DNA from: Pseudomonadota bacterium
GTDB lineage: Bacteria > Pseudomonadota > Alphaproteobacteria > Acetobacterales > Acetobacteraceae
Direction: 5' to 3'
Assembly: GCA_019351895.1 (NCBI GenBank)
Contig: JABBOH010000005.1
Location: 1 to 64,000 of the forward strand
Length of the DNA stretch: 64,000 bases
How positions within the stretch are numbered: the first letter of the stretch is position 1; the number at the start of each line of letters is the position of its first letter. Under the pieces are notes generated by a model, which saw nothing but the letters and a program-made list of their open reading frames with translations, searched no databases and was not told the origin of the DNA. Below, piece by piece: positions 53,606-64,000 of the stretch. The translations under genes and the position numbers were made by a program.

Positions 53606-53790
53606 ACTGGGGGAGTACCTTCCACGCTCCGCTGGCGCATCGCCCGGAGGCCAGCGTCCAGTCCAGCCCGCATGACTTGGCCGGAGACACTCCTGCTTTC
53701 CCTCTGGGTCAAGTGTTTGCGCAGGACCGGCCGGCAGGGCAGCTTAAGGGCGAGGGCTAGGCGGACGCGCGGCGAAACCTTCGGTGCAGG

Positions 53791-55212
53791 CTAGTCCGCC
53801 CACAAAGGCGGGCGCCGCTCCGGCCAGCGCGTGGCGCGGTCATAGGCGTGGCCGATCTGCAGACAGCTCAACTCGTCCTGCGGCCGCCCGATGATCTGCA
53901 TGCCCATCGGCAAGCCGGCGTCTCCGAACCCCACCGGGACGTTGAGCGACGGCAGTTGCGCCATCGTCGCCGGCAGCACGACCTCCATCCAGCGGTGATA
54001 GGTGTCCATCCTGCGGCCCGCGATCTCGCGCGGCCAGTGCAGATCGGCGGCGAAGGGAAAAACCTGGGCGGTCGGCAGCACCAGATGGTCGAACCGCTCG
54101 AACAGCCCCAGCATGTGCAGATACCAGCGTGTCCGCACGGCTTGCGCCGCCGCGATCTCCGCGCCGGAGACGGCCACTCCGCGTGCGATCTCCCACTGCG
54201 CCTCGGGCTTCAGCAGCGCCCGCCTTGCCGGGTCGGCATAGACCTCGCCGAGCGCCGTCGCGACACCCCAGCTTCGCAACTGCGTCCAGGCGTCCCAAAG
54301 CTCGGGCATGGGAAAGCCGATCGCGACCGGCTCGACCTCCACGCCCAACGCCGCCATCACCCTGAGCGCGCTCTCGCAAAGCGGCAGGATGCCGGGCTCG
54401 ATTGCGAGGTGGCCGCCCATATCGCCGAGCCAGCCGATGCGCCTGCCCGCGACCGGCACGTCGAGCGGCGCGGTGACGCTCGCGGCGGTCTGCCGGATCG
54501 AGAGCGGCGCGCGAGGATCGGGGCCCGCCTGCACCGAGAGCAGCAAAGCGAGATCCTCGACGCTCCGCGCCATCGGCCCGAGCACGCCGAGGCTGGCGGC
54601 GAAGACATCCGGCGCCTCGGCCGGCACGCGCCCGAAGCTCGGCCTGAAGCCGAAGACGTTGTTGAAGGCTGCCGGATTGCGCAAGGACCCGGCATGGTCG
54701 GAGCCGTCGGCCAGCGGCAGCATCCGGGTCGCGAGCGCGACCGCCGCGCCGCCGCTGCTGCCACCCGACGTGCGGCTGCGGTCATAGGCGTTAAGCGTCG
54801 TGCCGAAGACCGGATTGTAGGTCTGCGAGCCGAAGCCGAATTCCGGCACGTTGGTCTTGCCGATGATGATGGCCCCGGCGGCGCGGAGGCGCGCGACCAT
54901 GATCGAATCCGCCTCTGCCACATGGTCGCGGAACAGCGGTGAGCCCTGCGTGAAGGGCAGGCCGGCCACGGCCTCCAGATCCTTCACCGCCATGGGCAGG
55001 CCGTGCAGCGGACCCATGGAGGGCCGGGCGTCGTATGCCGCCGCCTGGGCCAGAGAAGCGGCGCGATCGACCCGCGACACGATGGCGTTGACCTGCGGGT
55101 TGACGGCGTCGATGCGGTCGAGGAAGGCGGTCATCACCGCGACGCAGGAGATGTCCCGGCGCGCGATGCGCCCTGCGAGGTCGGTGGCGGAGAGCGTCGT
55201 CGGGTCGGTCAT
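53791..55212 (-). CDS. Amidase-signature-family hydrolase
   Basis: A 473-residue amidase (about 460-490 is normal). The catalytic triad is Lys in LPMAVKDLEAVAG (about 75), a cis-Ser in the SDHAGSLRNPA segment and the nucleophile Ser in TSGGSSGGAAVALA. It probably hydrolyses a small carboxamide; GatA is unlikely because gatB/gatC are absent. It overlaps nothing, but the VOC gene begins upstream in the same direction (3-bp gap), so the two may form an operon. Confidence 0.87.
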   Translation of the reverse strand: MTDPTTLSATDLAGRIARRDISCVAVMTAFLDRIDAVNPQVNAIVSRVDRAASLAQAAAYDARPSMGPLHGLPMAVKDLEAVAGLPFTQGSPLFRDHVAEADSIMVARLRAAGAIIIGKTNVPEFGFGSQTYNPVFGTTLNAYDRSRTSGGSSGGAAVALATRMLPLADGSDHAGSLRNPAAFNNVFGFRPSFGRVPAEAPDVFAASLGVLGPMARSVEDLALLLSVQAGPDPRAPLSIRQTAASVTAPLDVPVAGRRIGWLGDMGGHLAIEPGILPLCESALRVMAALGVEVEPVAIGFPMPELWDAWTQLRSWGVATALGEVYADPARRALLKPEAQWEIARGVAVSGAEIAAAQAVRTRWYLHMLGLFERFDHLVLPTAQVFPFAADLHWPREIAGRRMDTYHRWMEVVLPATMAQLPSLNVPVGFGDAGLPMGMQIIGRPQDELSCLQIGHAYDRATRWPERRPPLWAD

Positions 55213-55215
55213 CGG

Positions 55216-55623
55216 TCAGCCAGCCTGCGGCACGTGTCTGTGGAAAGCGCAGGCGAGCTTGTGGCCGTCGGGATCGCGGACGTAGGCGACGAAGAAGCTC
55301 GGCTCGTAATAGGGCCGGGTGCCGGGCAGACCCTCGCTCGTGCCGCCATGGGCGACCGCCGCGTCGTGGAAGGCGATCACCTGGGCATCGCTATCGGCGC
55401 GGAGTGCCACCATGCTGCCGTTTCCGGCGCTCATCGGCCGACCGTCGAAGGGCTTGCAGATCCAGAAGCTCACGCCGCCGTCGTAGTCGGGGCCCCAGCC
55501 GATGAAGGCGGCGGTGGAGTCCGGGCTGCGGGCGACGCCGAGGGCCGCGAAGACCGCGTCATAGAAGGCCGCGCTGCGGACGAGGTCGCTGACGCCGAGC
55601 GTCGTGTAGAGGATCAGGGTCAC
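55216..55623 (-). CDS. VOC-family protein
   Basis: A 135-residue glyoxalase-fold protein: LYTTLGVSDLVRSAAFYDAVFAALG at the start and FFVAYVRDPDGHKLACAFH at the end. Metal-ligand positions are not all clear (the N-terminal His is Thr here), so activity could be lost or different. It sits between kdsA and the amidase, 12 bases from kdsA, all on the minus strand. Confidence 0.78.
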   Translation of the reverse strand: MTLILYTTLGVSDLVRSAAFYDAVFAALGVARSPDSTAAFIGWGPDYDGGVSFWICKPFDGRPMSAGNGSMVALRADSDAQVIAFHDAAVAHGGTSEGLPGTRPYYEPSFFVAYVRDPDGHKLACAFHRHVPQAG

Positions 55624-55635
55624 GCAGGCTGCCCG

Positions 55636-56459
55636 CTATGAACCGTTCTTGGTCAGCCGGTCATAGGCCTGCAGCCGCGCCAGCACCGCTCGCATCTCGG
55701 CGAGCGGGATCATGTTCGGCCCGTCCGATGGCGCGCGGTCGGGGTCCGGATGCGTCTCCATGAAGATCGCCGCACAGCCGACGGCAAGGGCCGCGCGCGC
55801 GAGAATGGGCGCGTATTCGCGCTGCCCGCCCGAGGAGCCGCCCTGGCCGCCGGGCTGCTGCACGGAATGGGTGGCGTCGAAGACCACGGGGTAGCCGGTG
55901 CGCGCCATCTCCGGCAGGCCCCGGAAATCGGTGACGAGCGTGTTGTAGCCGAAGCTCGTGCCGCGCTCGGTCAGGAGGATGCGGGTATTGCCGGTGCTCG
56001 CGATCTTGGCCGCGACATGCTTCATGTCCCAGGGCGCCAGGAACTGGCCCTTCTTCACGTTCACCGCCGCACCCGTCTCACCGGCCGCGATCAGCAGATC
56101 GGTCTGGCGGCAGAGGAAGGCCGGGATCTGGATCACGTCCACGGCCTCGGCGGCGGCACGGCACTGGGCCGCGTCATGCACGTCGGTCAGCGTCGGCACG
56201 CCGAAGCGCCGTCCGACCTCGGCCAGGATCGCGAGGCCCTTCTCCATGCCGACGCCGCGCTGGGCGTTGCCCGAGGTGCGGTTCGCCTTGTCGTAGCTCG
56301 ACTTGTAGATCAGCGGGATGCCGAGGCTGCGGCAGATGCCCGAGAGTTCCTCGGCGACTTCCATGGCATGCGCCTCGGACTCGATCTGGCAGGGCCCGCC
56401 GATGAGGACGAAGGGCAGATCGTTGCCGATCGTCACCGAGCCGATCTTGACGACTGCCA

Positions 56460-56460
<1 letters not shown>
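55636..56460 (-). CDS. kdsA: 3-deoxy-8-phosphooctulonate (KDO-8-P) synthase
   Basis: A 274-residue enzyme that joins phosphoenolpyruvate and arabinose-5-phosphate to KDO-8-P for lipopolysaccharide. Motifs: [66 protein letters not shown]. Residues Cys25-like (GGPC) and the His/Glu/Asp set are those of metal-dependent members. ATG 56460 overlaps the pyrG stop (TGATG), so the genes are coupled. An in-frame upstream start is inside pyrG. Confidence 0.95.
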
Positions 56461-58100
<1,640 letters not shown>

Positions 58101-58164
58101 TCATACAGGGTCAGCCCCGGCCGGGGGAACCCCAGCCGGGCGAATTGGCTCGGATGCGAGAAGA

Positions 58165-58605
58165 TCAAGGCGTCGCGGGAACGGCAGGCTTGGCCGGGGC
58201 GGCGGGCTTGAGAGTGGCGCCCGGCGCCGTCAGCGGTGTCCCGGCGGGCACGGACGGCGCGGTCTTGGACGTGCCCGGCGTGGGCTGTCCAGACGCGGGC
58301 TGTCCAGACGCGGGAAGCCCGGTGGCGGGCGCCGCGACCGGCGCGGGCGGGTTGAAGATGGCGCTCGTATTGCCCGAGCTGTTGCGCGTCATCAGGGCGA
58401 GGACCAGCGACAAAGCGAGGAACACGGTCGCGAGGATGGCGGTGGTCCGGGTGAGCAGGTTCGCCGTGCCGCGCCCCGTCATGAAGCTCCCCATGCCCTG
58501 GGCGCCGCCGATGCCCAAGCCGCCGCCTTCGCTCCGCTGGATGAGGACGACGCCGATCAGCGTGAGGGTGACGAGAACGTGGATGACGAGCAGGACGGTG
58601 AACAT
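58165..58605 (-). CDS. secG: Preprotein translocase subunit SecG
   Basis: A 146-residue SecG. Two membrane helices (about 3-20 and 55-72) flank the conserved RSEGGGLGIGGAQGMGSFMTGRG (split) and NLLTRTTAILATVF. The tail beyond residue 75 is a long Pro/Ala/Thr-rich segment, common in alphaproteobacteria, with a duplicated SGQPA unit. It is a small subunit of SecYEG. It lies 73 bases from pyrG and may share its transcript. Confidence 0.93.
   Translation of the reverse strand: MFTVLLVIHVLVTLTLIGVVLIQRSEGGGLGIGGAQGMGSFMTGRGTANLLTRTTAILATVFLALSLVLALMTRNSSGNTSAIFNPPAPVAAPATGLPASGQPASGQPTPGTSKTAPSVPAGTPLTAPGATLKPAAPAKPAVPATP
58282..58311 (-). repeat. 15-bp tandem duplication in the secG tail
   Basis: Two exact copies of a 15-mer (GGGCTGTCCAGACGC on the plus strand) at 58282-58296 and 58297-58311 duplicate a five-residue unit in the low-complexity C-terminal tail of SecG. 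The reading frame is kept. Confidence 0.85.
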
Positions 58606-58721
58606 GTTCAGCCTTTATGCGGGGCCTTTGGAACGCGGATGGCCCGCGCGCCTTCTACCGAAGGCGGGCCCGGATGCAAAGCGTGGCAGCCTTGCGCCCT
58701 GGTCCCGAGGCAGGGCTCCGC

Positions 58722-59138
58722 TCAGTCGTCCCGGTGCACCCGCTCCATCCGCTCGTGGCGCTCCTGCGCCTCGATCGAGAGCGTCGCGATCGGCCGCGCC
58801 TCCAGCCGGCGGAGACCGATGGGCTCGCCGGTATCCTCGCAGAAGCCGTAGGTCCCGTTCTCGACGCGCTGCAGGGCCTGATCGATCTTGGCGATGAGCT
58901 TGCGCGCGCGGTCCCGCGTCCGCAACTCAAGGGCACGGTCGGTCTCGACGCTCGCCCGGTCGGTGATATCGGCTTCCATGATGCCACCCTCCGAGAGGCT
59001 GGCGAGCGTCCCGTTCGCTTCCCTGAGCAACTCATCCTGCCAGCGGAGCAGCTTGCGCCGGAAATACTCCACCTGCAGAGGGTTCATGAACTCCTCGTCC
59101 TCGCTCGGACGATAGTCGTGAGGCAGCGTAATCATCAT
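58722..59138 (-). CDS. dksA: RNA polymerase-binding transcription factor DksA
   Basis: A 138-residue DksA: coiled-coil region (about 25-95, with ASVETDRALELRTRDRARKL) and the globular end RIENGTYGFCEDTGEPIGLRRLEARPIATLSIEAQERHER (split). Only the first of the four zinc Cys is present (FCEDTGEPIG, then Ser in LSIEA), the one-cysteine form of DksA seen in Rhodobacter. It binds the secondary channel of RNA polymerase and acts with ppGpp, made here by rsh. Two tandem ATGs exist; I use 59138. Confidence 0.93.
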   Translation of the reverse strand: MMITLPHDYRPSEDEEFMNPLQVEYFRRKLLRWQDELLREANGTLASLSEGGIMEADITDRASVETDRALELRTRDRARKLIAKIDQALQRVENGTYGFCEDTGEPIGLRRLEARPIATLSIEAQERHERMERVHRDD

Positions 59139-59295
59139 GCGGCAAGGCTCTCCGCTATCGCGTAACGCGACCCGCACCAGGGGCAGGCGGGGCAATTCGC
59201 CCGGCTTATAGCGTCCGCCCCCCGAGACGCCAAGCAGATTGCAGCAAGTTCAAGGTTCTGAAACCTAAGCGCAGATTGACATTCGCCGCGAAGGC

Positions 59296-60249
59296 TTAAA
59301 CCGCGCGTTCCGCCATGAACGCCGCGAGCCGCGCGCGCGTTGGCATGGCATCCATGCCCCCCGGAGCGGTCGCCGTGATGGCCCCGGCGGCGCAGGCGAA
59401 GCGGCCGATAGCCTCGAGGTTGCCGGGGTCGAGATCCATGTCGCTGTCGAGCAGGCCGGTGAGGAAGGCGGCCATGAAGCTGTCGCCGCAACCCGTTGTG
59501 TCAACAACCTTGACGGCCACGCCGGGCAGGCTGACGCGGGCGGCCGGTGTCACGATTGTCGCACCCGCGGCCCCGCGCGTGATGGCGGCGACGCGCAGCC
59601 CCTCATGCCAGACCGAGTGGAGCGCCGCCTCGACATCCGCGATGCCCGTGATGATCTGCAACTCGTCCTCGCCGATCTTGAGGATGTTCGCGACCGCCAC
59701 GACCTCGCGCGCGGCGGCGATCATGGCCTCCCGGCTCTCCCACAGCAGCGGGCGGAGGTTGGGATCGACCGAGATCAGGATGCCCGCGCGCTGGGCGAGC
59801 CCGATCGCGTGGCGCTGGGCGCTGGCCGAGACGGGGCTCGCCATGACGAGGCTGTTGACGTGGAGGATGCGCGCGCTCCCGATCAGATCGGCGCGGACCT
59901 CGTCCGGGGCGTAGTTCACGTCGGCGCAGTCCTGCCGGTAGAAAAGGAAGTCGCGGTCGCCCTCGGCATCGAGGGTCACGACGGCGACACCGGTCAGATG
60001 CTCCTTCGAGACGATGATCGCCTCGGTCGACGCGCCGGAGGCCGCGATGGTGCCGGTGAGCAGCCGGCCGAAGGCGTCGTCGCCGACCTTGCTGAGCATG
60101 GCGACCGAACGACCGAGCTTGGCGAGCCCCACGGCGGAATTGCCCGGCGCGCCGCCGGGTTTGGCGGCGAAGTTCAACTCGCCTTCGGGTGCCGGGAGCG
60201 GCACCATGTCGATCAGCAGCTCGCCCAGCGAGACGACATCGTAGGCCAT
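59296..60249 (-). CDS. PfkB-family carbohydrate kinase, fructokinase-like
   Basis: A 317-residue ribokinase-fold kinase: DVVSLGELLIDMVP and GGAPGNSAVGLAKLG (substrate side), and DTTGCGDSFMAAFLTGLL (anion hole with catalytic Asp) near 250. It most resembles fructokinases. GAGGTGG lies about 10 bases before ATG 60249; the frame could start 12 codons earlier. It sits 100 bp from dksA in the same direction. Confidence 0.85.
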   Translation of the reverse strand: MAYDVVSLGELLIDMVPLPAPEGELNFAAKPGGAPGNSAVGLAKLGRSVAMLSKVGDDAFGRLLTGTIAASGASTEAIIVSKEHLTGVAVVTLDAEGDRDFLFYRQDCADVNYAPDEVRADLIGSARILHVNSLVMASPVSASAQRHAIGLAQRAGILISVDPNLRPLLWESREAMIAAAREVVAVANILKIGEDELQIITGIADVEAALHSVWHEGLRVAAITRGAAGATIVTPAARVSLPGVAVKVVDTTGCGDSFMAAFLTGLLDSDMDLDPGNLEAIGRFACAAGAITATAPGGMDAMPTRARLAAFMAERAV

Positions 60250-60327
60250 TTGCGCGTCCACCTCATTGCCCGTTGCGGTGCCCATTCCGATTGCACAGTG
60301 TCGGTGCAGGCGGGCGCGCTTTTCTCA

Positions 60328-60369
60328 CGCCTTCGCGGCCGATGCCATCCGCCTTCGCGGGTGATGCCA
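60328..60369. repeat. 22-bp-spaced imperfect direct repeat
   Basis: Two 20-base copies at 60328-60347 and 60350-60369 share 18 bases (CGCCTTCGCGG core followed by GATGCCA). They lie in the gap between the glycosyltransferase and the PfkB kinase. No function is evident. Confidence 0.7.
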
Positions 60370-60410
60370 GGGCGTGGGGCCCCGCTGTCCCCTTGGATAC
60401 GGCGACCGCC

Positions 60411-60440
60411 CCGGATCACCCCGGATCACGCCAGATCACG
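60411..60440. repeat. Three 10-bp tandem units at the glycosyltransferase stop codon
   Basis: CCGGATCACC (60411-60420), CCGGATCACG (60421-60430) and CCAGATCACG (60431-60440) are consecutive. The last unit contains the glycosyltransferase stop (complement of 60436-60438). Confidence 0.75.
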
Positions 60441-61353
60441 CCGGGGCGCGGGCGGCCCTGAAGCCCGCGAGGGCAAGGAGTGCGAGGCGCTGCGGACGCG
60501 GGCGGCCCCACAGGCCACGCCGCAACAGGGGCCAAGCGCTCGCGGGCTTGCCCCGCCGCAGGAACTCCCGCCCCATGGTCCAGGCTAGTTCCTGCTCGGT
60601 CCGCCGCAGGAGTGCCGCGAAGCGAGGCGCCCCAAACCGCGCGCCCAGAGCCTCGTTGGCAGCGATGGCCGCCAGGACCGGGCGGTAGGATTCGGCCCGC
60701 GTCGCACCGCCATGCATGATGCTGCCGGTGCGGCGGCGGACGAACAGGACGGGCCTGCCGCCGATGCCGACGAACGGCCCCTGCAGCGCCAGCCGCAACC
60801 AGTATTCCCAGTCCTCGGCGAACAGCAGATCGGGGCGGAACGGTCCCGAACGTTCCCACGCCTCGGCGCGGACCAGGACGTGGCCGCCATTGGCGAAAAG
60901 ATTGCCGCGCATGAGGCGCGCGAGGAGATCGCCCGCGCTGGACGCCAGCCGGCAGTCCAGCGGCCCGGGTTCATCCGGCCGCGCTTCCATTCGGACATAG
61001 GCGAAGGGGCCGTGAGCCGCGACGGCGGCCGGCGTCGCCTCCAGCGCCCCTACCAGCCGGGCAAGCGCATCAGGCGCGAGCCAGTCGTCGCCATCGAGGA
61101 AAAGGAAGGCGTCGGCGGGGTCCGCTTCCATGACGCCACGGTTGCGACCACCGGCGACGCCGATGCCGGTCTCACGAAAAAGGCTGAGACGGTTGTCCGG
61201 GAAACCGGCCGCGATCGCCGCCGTGTCGTCGCGCGAACCATCATCGACGACCGTCAGCGACAGGTCCTGATGGGTCTGGGCGAGGACGGACTGGACAGCG
61301 ACCGCGATATAGGGCGCCACGTCACGGGCCGCGATGACAACCGCGACCCGCAT
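60436..61353 (-). CDS. Glycosyltransferase family 2 protein
   Basis: A 305-residue GT2: VVIAARDVAPYIAVAVQSVL (about 4-23), VVDDGSRDDT (nucleotide binding, about 35-44), FLDGDDW as the DxD metal motif (about 85-91), and FAEDWEYWLRLAL as the ED-type catalytic base region. It transfers a sugar from a nucleotide donor to an unknown acceptor, probably for surface polysaccharide. It lies 16 bases after grxD (minus strand). Confidence 0.87.
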   Translation of the reverse strand: MRVAVVIAARDVAPYIAVAVQSVLAQTHQDLSLTVVDDGSRDDTAAIAAGFPDNRLSLFRETGIGVAGGRNRGVMEADPADAFLFLDGDDWLAPDALARLVGALEATPAAVAAHGPFAYVRMEARPDEPGPLDCRLASSAGDLLARLMRGNLFANGGHVLVRAEAWERSGPFRPDLLFAEDWEYWLRLALQGPFVGIGGRPVLFVRRRTGSIMHGGATRAESYRPVLAAIAANEALGARFGAPRFAALLRRTEQELAWTMGREFLRRGKPASAWPLLRRGLWGRPRPQRLALLALAGFRAARAPA

Positions 61354-61369
61354 CTGGCGATCGTGGAGG

Positions 61370-61711
61370 CTAGGCGGCGACGGAGTGGGTTATTCCGTTC
61401 TCGCTGAACAAGGTGGCAAGCTCGCCCGTCTGGTACATCTCGGTGATGATATCGCAGCCGCCGACGAACTCGCCCTTCACATACAGCTGCGGCACGGTGG
61501 GCCAGTTGGAGAAGCGCTTCACGCCCTCGCGCAGCTCCATGTCCTCGAGCACATTGGCGGTCTTGAAGGGCACGTTCATGTGGCTGAGGATCTGCACCAC
61601 GCGGGCGGAGAAACCGCACTGCGGGAACATCGCGGTGCCCTTCATATACAGCATGACCGGATTCTCGGTGATGTCCTTGGTGATACGCTCGGCGACGAGG
61701 TCTTGAGACAT
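61370..61711 (-). CDS. grxD: Monothiol glutaredoxin (Grx4/GrxD type)
   Basis: A 113-residue CGFS glutaredoxin: MYMKGT-like start (VMLYMKGTAMFPQCGFSARVV, split), WPTVPQLYVKGEFVGGCDI. The CGFS Cys binds a [2Fe-2S] cluster with glutathione and works with BolA in Fe-S trafficking and iron sensing. AGGAG precedes the ATG. It is directly downstream of bolA (11 bases). Confidence 0.95.
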   Translation of the reverse strand: MSQDLVAERITKDITENPVMLYMKGTAMFPQCGFSARVVQILSHMNVPFKTANVLEDMELREGVKRFSNWPTVPQLYVKGEFVGGCDIITEMYQTGELATLFSENGITHSVAA

Positions 61712-61722
61712 TGAGGTTCTCC

Positions 61723-61956
61723 TTAATCCGGCGCCGAGGTCTGAAGGGCGAGGGCGTGAAGCTCGCCACCCATACGTCCCTGAAGCGCCGCATAGATCAT
61801 TTGATGTTGTTTCAGTCGGGACAAGCCGCGGAACTGCTCACTAACCACTGTAGCAGCATAGTGATCACCGTCACCGGCCAAATCCTCGACCGTCACCCGC
61901 GCGTCGGGAATAGCGGTGCGGATCAGGCTCTCGATCGCGCCGGCGGACATAGCCAT
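61723..61956 (-). CDS. BolA/IbaG-family protein
   Basis: A 77-residue BolA-fold protein: IRTAIPDARVTVEDLAGDGDHYAATVVS, the conserved FRGLSRLKQHQMIYAAL block with the His (KQHQ) used as a cluster ligand in GrxD-BolA complexes, and HALALQT. Two in-frame ATGs lie at 61956 and 61950. It forms a bolA-grxD unit downstream of purL. Confidence 0.93.
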   Translation of the reverse strand: MAMSAGAIESLIRTAIPDARVTVEDLAGDGDHYAATVVSEQFRGLSRLKQHQMIYAALQGRMGGELHALALQTSAPD

Positions 61957-61995
61957 GCCGTCTTTCTCCCCAGATTGGCCAGCTGAACAGAGGCG

Positions 61996-64000
61996 TCAGG
62001 ACATCCAGGCGGCGAAGAAGCGCTCATGGGCCTCTCGCAGCTCTTTTAAGGATATCGAAACTCCCCCCGCCCATGTCAATTCATTCCCGCCGGTGCGACC
62101 CAGCAGCCGGGCGGCCACGCCCGCTCTCCTTGCCGCCGCCAGCAGATCGGTCGCGTCGGCCGCCGCCAGAACGTAGCGGGCCTGATCCTCGCCAAACCAG
62201 AAGCCGATGTCAGAGACGCCGTCCGGCGCGTCGTTCAGGGCGAAGCCGGTGTTGCCGGCCAGCGCCATCTCCGCGAGCGCCACCAGCAGCCCGCCATCGG
62301 ACACGTCATGGCAGGCATGGACGCCGCCCGCCGCGATCTGGTGGCGGACGAAATCGCCATGGCGTCGCTCCGCGACCAGATTGACCGGCGGCGGCGCGCC
62401 CTGCTCGCGGCCCGCGATCTCGCGCAGCCAGAGCGACTGGCCCAGCCAGCCTTCGGTCGCGCCGATCAGCACGAGGTCGAGATGGGGAGCGATCGCGATG
62501 CCCCGCGCTTGGCTCGCCTCCTCGATCACGCCGAGGCCGCCGATTGCGGGGGTGGGCAGGATGCCACGCCCCTCGGTCTCGTTGTAGAGGCTGACATTGC
62601 CGGAGACGACCGGGAAGTCGAGGGCGTTGCAGGCCGCCGCCATGCCCTGAATGGCGGCGGCGAACTGGCCCATGATCTCGGGCTTCTCGGGATTGCCGAA
62701 GTTCATGTTGTCGGTGATGGCGAGCGGACGCGCGCCGGTCGCGGTGATGTTGCGCCAGGCCTCGGCCACCGCCTGCATCCCGCCCATCCGGGGGTCCGCC
62801 TGGCAGTAGCGCGGCGTGCAGTCGGTCGTCAGTGCCAGCGCCCGGCGCGAGCCGTCGATCTTGACGATGGCGGCGTCCGCGGCGCCCGGCCGCTTCACCG
62901 TCTGGCCACCGACCGCCGCGTCGTACTGGTTCCAGATCCAGGCGCGCGAGCAGAGATCCGGGCTCGCGATCAGCCGCAGCAGGGCCTGCTCGACCGGCAC
63001 GTCGCTCGTGATCGCCGCGTCGTCGAGCGGCGCGGGCGGCGTCGGCCACTCGATCGGGCGGCGGTAGAGCGGCGCCTCGTCCGAGAGCGGCTGCAGCGGG
63101 ATATCGGCCTCCAGCACGCCCTTGTGGCGGACGACGATGCGGCCCGTGTCGGTGATATGGCCGATCACAGCGAAATCCAGGTCCCACTTGTCGAAGATCG
63201 CGCGAGAGAGGTCCTCCGCGCCGGGACGGAGCACGATGAGCATGCGCTCCTGGCTCTCGGACAGCATCATCTCGTAGGCGGTCATGGCCGTCTCGCGCTG
63301 AGGCACGGCGTCGAGGTCGAGCACGATGCCGACGCCGCCCTTGCCCGCCATCTCGACCGAGGAAGAGGTGAGGCCGGCCGCCCCCATGTCCTGGATGGCG
63401 ACGATCGCGTCCGTCGCCATGAGTTCGAGGCAGGCCTCGATGAGCAGCTTCTCGGTGAAGGGATCGCCGACCTGGACCGTCGGGCGCTTCTCCTCGGAGT
63501 TCGCGTCGAACTCGGCCGAGGCCATGGTGGCACCGTGGATGCCGTCCCGCCCGGTCTTGGAGCCGACATAGACCACGGGGTTGCCGATGCCCGCCGCGGC
63601 CGAGAGGAAGATGCGGTCTCTGGGCGCGATCCCGACCGTCATCGCATTGACCAGCGGATTGCCGTCATAGGCCGCGTGGAAGTTGACCTCGCCGCCGACC
63701 GTCGGCACGCCGACGCAGTTGCCGTAGCCGCCGATGCCGCGCACGACGCCATCCACCACGCGCTTGGTGCGAGGGTTCTCGGGGCGGCCGAAGCGGAGCG
63801 CGTTGAGGTTCGCGATCGGGCGCGCGCCCATCGTGAAAACATCGCGCAGGATGCCGCCGACGCCCGTCGCCGCGCCCTGGTAGGGCTCGATGAAGCTCGG
63901 GTGGTTGTGGCTCTCCATCTTGAAGATGGCGGTCAGCCCGTCGCCGATATCGACCACGCCGGCATTCTCGCCCGGGCCATGCACGACCCAGTCGGCCTTC
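61996..64000 (-). CDS. purL: Phosphoribosylformylglycinamidine synthase subunit PurL, cut by right edge
   Basis: The C-terminal about 667 residues of the large FGAM synthase (full length about 735). [24 protein letters not shown] (split) contains the ATP-phosphate His and metal Glu/Asp; [28 protein letters not shown] and the [18 protein letters not shown] repeat of the AIRS-like domain are intact. The frame continues open to base 64000, so the N-terminus is outside. It makes FGAM in purine synthesis with PurS and PurQ. It is upstream of bolA-grxD. Confidence 0.96.
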   Translation of the reverse strand, partial: KADWVVHGPGENAGVVDIGDGLTAIFKMESHNHPSFIEPYQGAATGVGGILRDVFTMGARPIANLNALRFGRPENPRTKRVVDGVVRGIGGYGNCVGVPTVGGEVNFHAAYDGNPLVNAMTVGIAPRDRIFLSAAAGIGNPVVYVGSKTGRDGIHGATMASAEFDANSEEKRPTVQVGDPFTEKLLIEACLELMATDAIVAIQDMGAAGLTSSSVEMAGKGGVGIVLDLDAVPQRETAMTAYEMMLSESQERMLIVLRPGAEDLSRAIFDKWDLDFAVIGHITDTGRIVVRHKGVLEADIPLQPLSDEAPLYRRPIEWPTPPAPLDDAAITSDVPVEQALLRLIASPDLCSRAWIWNQYDAAVGGQTVKRPGAADAAIVKIDGSRRALALTTDCTPRYCQADPRMGGMQAVAEAWRNITATGARPLAITDNMNFGNPEKPEIMGQFAAAIQGMAAACNALDFPVVSGNVSLYNETEGRGILPTPAIGGLGVIEEASQARGIAIAPHLDLVLIGATEGWLGQSLWLREIAGREQGAPPPVNLVAERRHGDFVRHQIAAGGVHACHDVSDGGLLVALAEMALAGNTGFALNDAPDGVSDIGFWFGEDQARYVLAAADATDLLAAARRAGVAARLLGRTGGNELTWAGGVSISLKELREAHERFFAAWMS

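Overview
The window is a high-GC chromosomal stretch from an alphaproteobacterium, probably Rhodospirillales/Acetobacterales or Rhizobiales. The evidence is conserved gene runs that are common in that class (rpoZ-rsh-acpS, secG-pyrG-kdsA, purL-bolA-grxD), a one-cysteine DksA, and GC-saturated codon use that produces long antisense open frames. I see no rRNA, tRNA, CRISPR array, prophage or insertion sequence. Most genes are intact; only the two edge genes (cupin-type glucose-6-phosphate isomerase at the left, purL at the right) are cut.

Left part (1-17.7 kb): a carbohydrate module (cupin-type sugar-phosphate isomerase, FGGY kinase, two short-chain dehydrogenases); leuA translationally coupled to a SAM methyltransferase; a small redox/detoxification group (VOC protein, YghU-type glutathione enzyme, FMN reductase, SDR); a sugar isomerase plus Gfo/Idh/MocA oxidoreductase pair; and a betaine-type N-demethylation module (GbcA-like Rieske oxygenase, a FAD/[2Fe-2S] oxidoreductase and two FAD amine oxidases). 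A fused dimethylglycine/sarcosine dehydrogenase at 49.7-52.2 kb probably belongs to the same chemistry.

17.0-24.6 kb: a hexuronate locus with a GntR/FCD regulator, a palindromic operator candidate, glucuronate isomerase (uxaC), a four-gene ABC importer and mannonate dehydratase (uxuA). No canonical fructuronate reductase (uxuB) is present, so an SDR may replace it.

26.5-37.7 kb is the most distinctive part: an aerobic carbon monoxide oxidation system. A PAS-LytTR protein closely resembling the heme-based CO sensor RcoM is transcribed divergently from an eleven-gene, tightly packed operon: coxM, coxS, coxL (form I, with the active-site cysteine), coxG, coxD, coxE, a MocA-like cytidylyltransferase, an XdhC-family protein, a SufU/IscU-like scaffold, an XdhC protein split in two, and an NTF2-like protein. 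Between rcoM and coxM lie three direct repeats phased exactly 21 bp apart, just upstream of a plausible promoter; this is what a LytTR activator site should look like. The putative RcoM keeps the proximal heme histidine and the methionine ligand, but has histidine where the characterised protein, as I recall it, has the redox-switching cysteine.

Right part (37.8-64 kb): mostly housekeeping genes (uracil-DNA glycosylase, folK, rpoZ, bifunctional rsh, acpS, kdsA, pyrG, secG, dksA, grxD, bolA, purL). Interspersed are accessory genes: aromatic-type FAD monooxygenase, VIT-family transporter, MASE4-GGDEF cyclase, sulfotransferase-like protein, benzoylformate-decarboxylase-like ThDP enzyme, SIMPL-domain protein, amidase, PepSY-like secreted protein, PfkB kinase and a family 2 glycosyltransferase.
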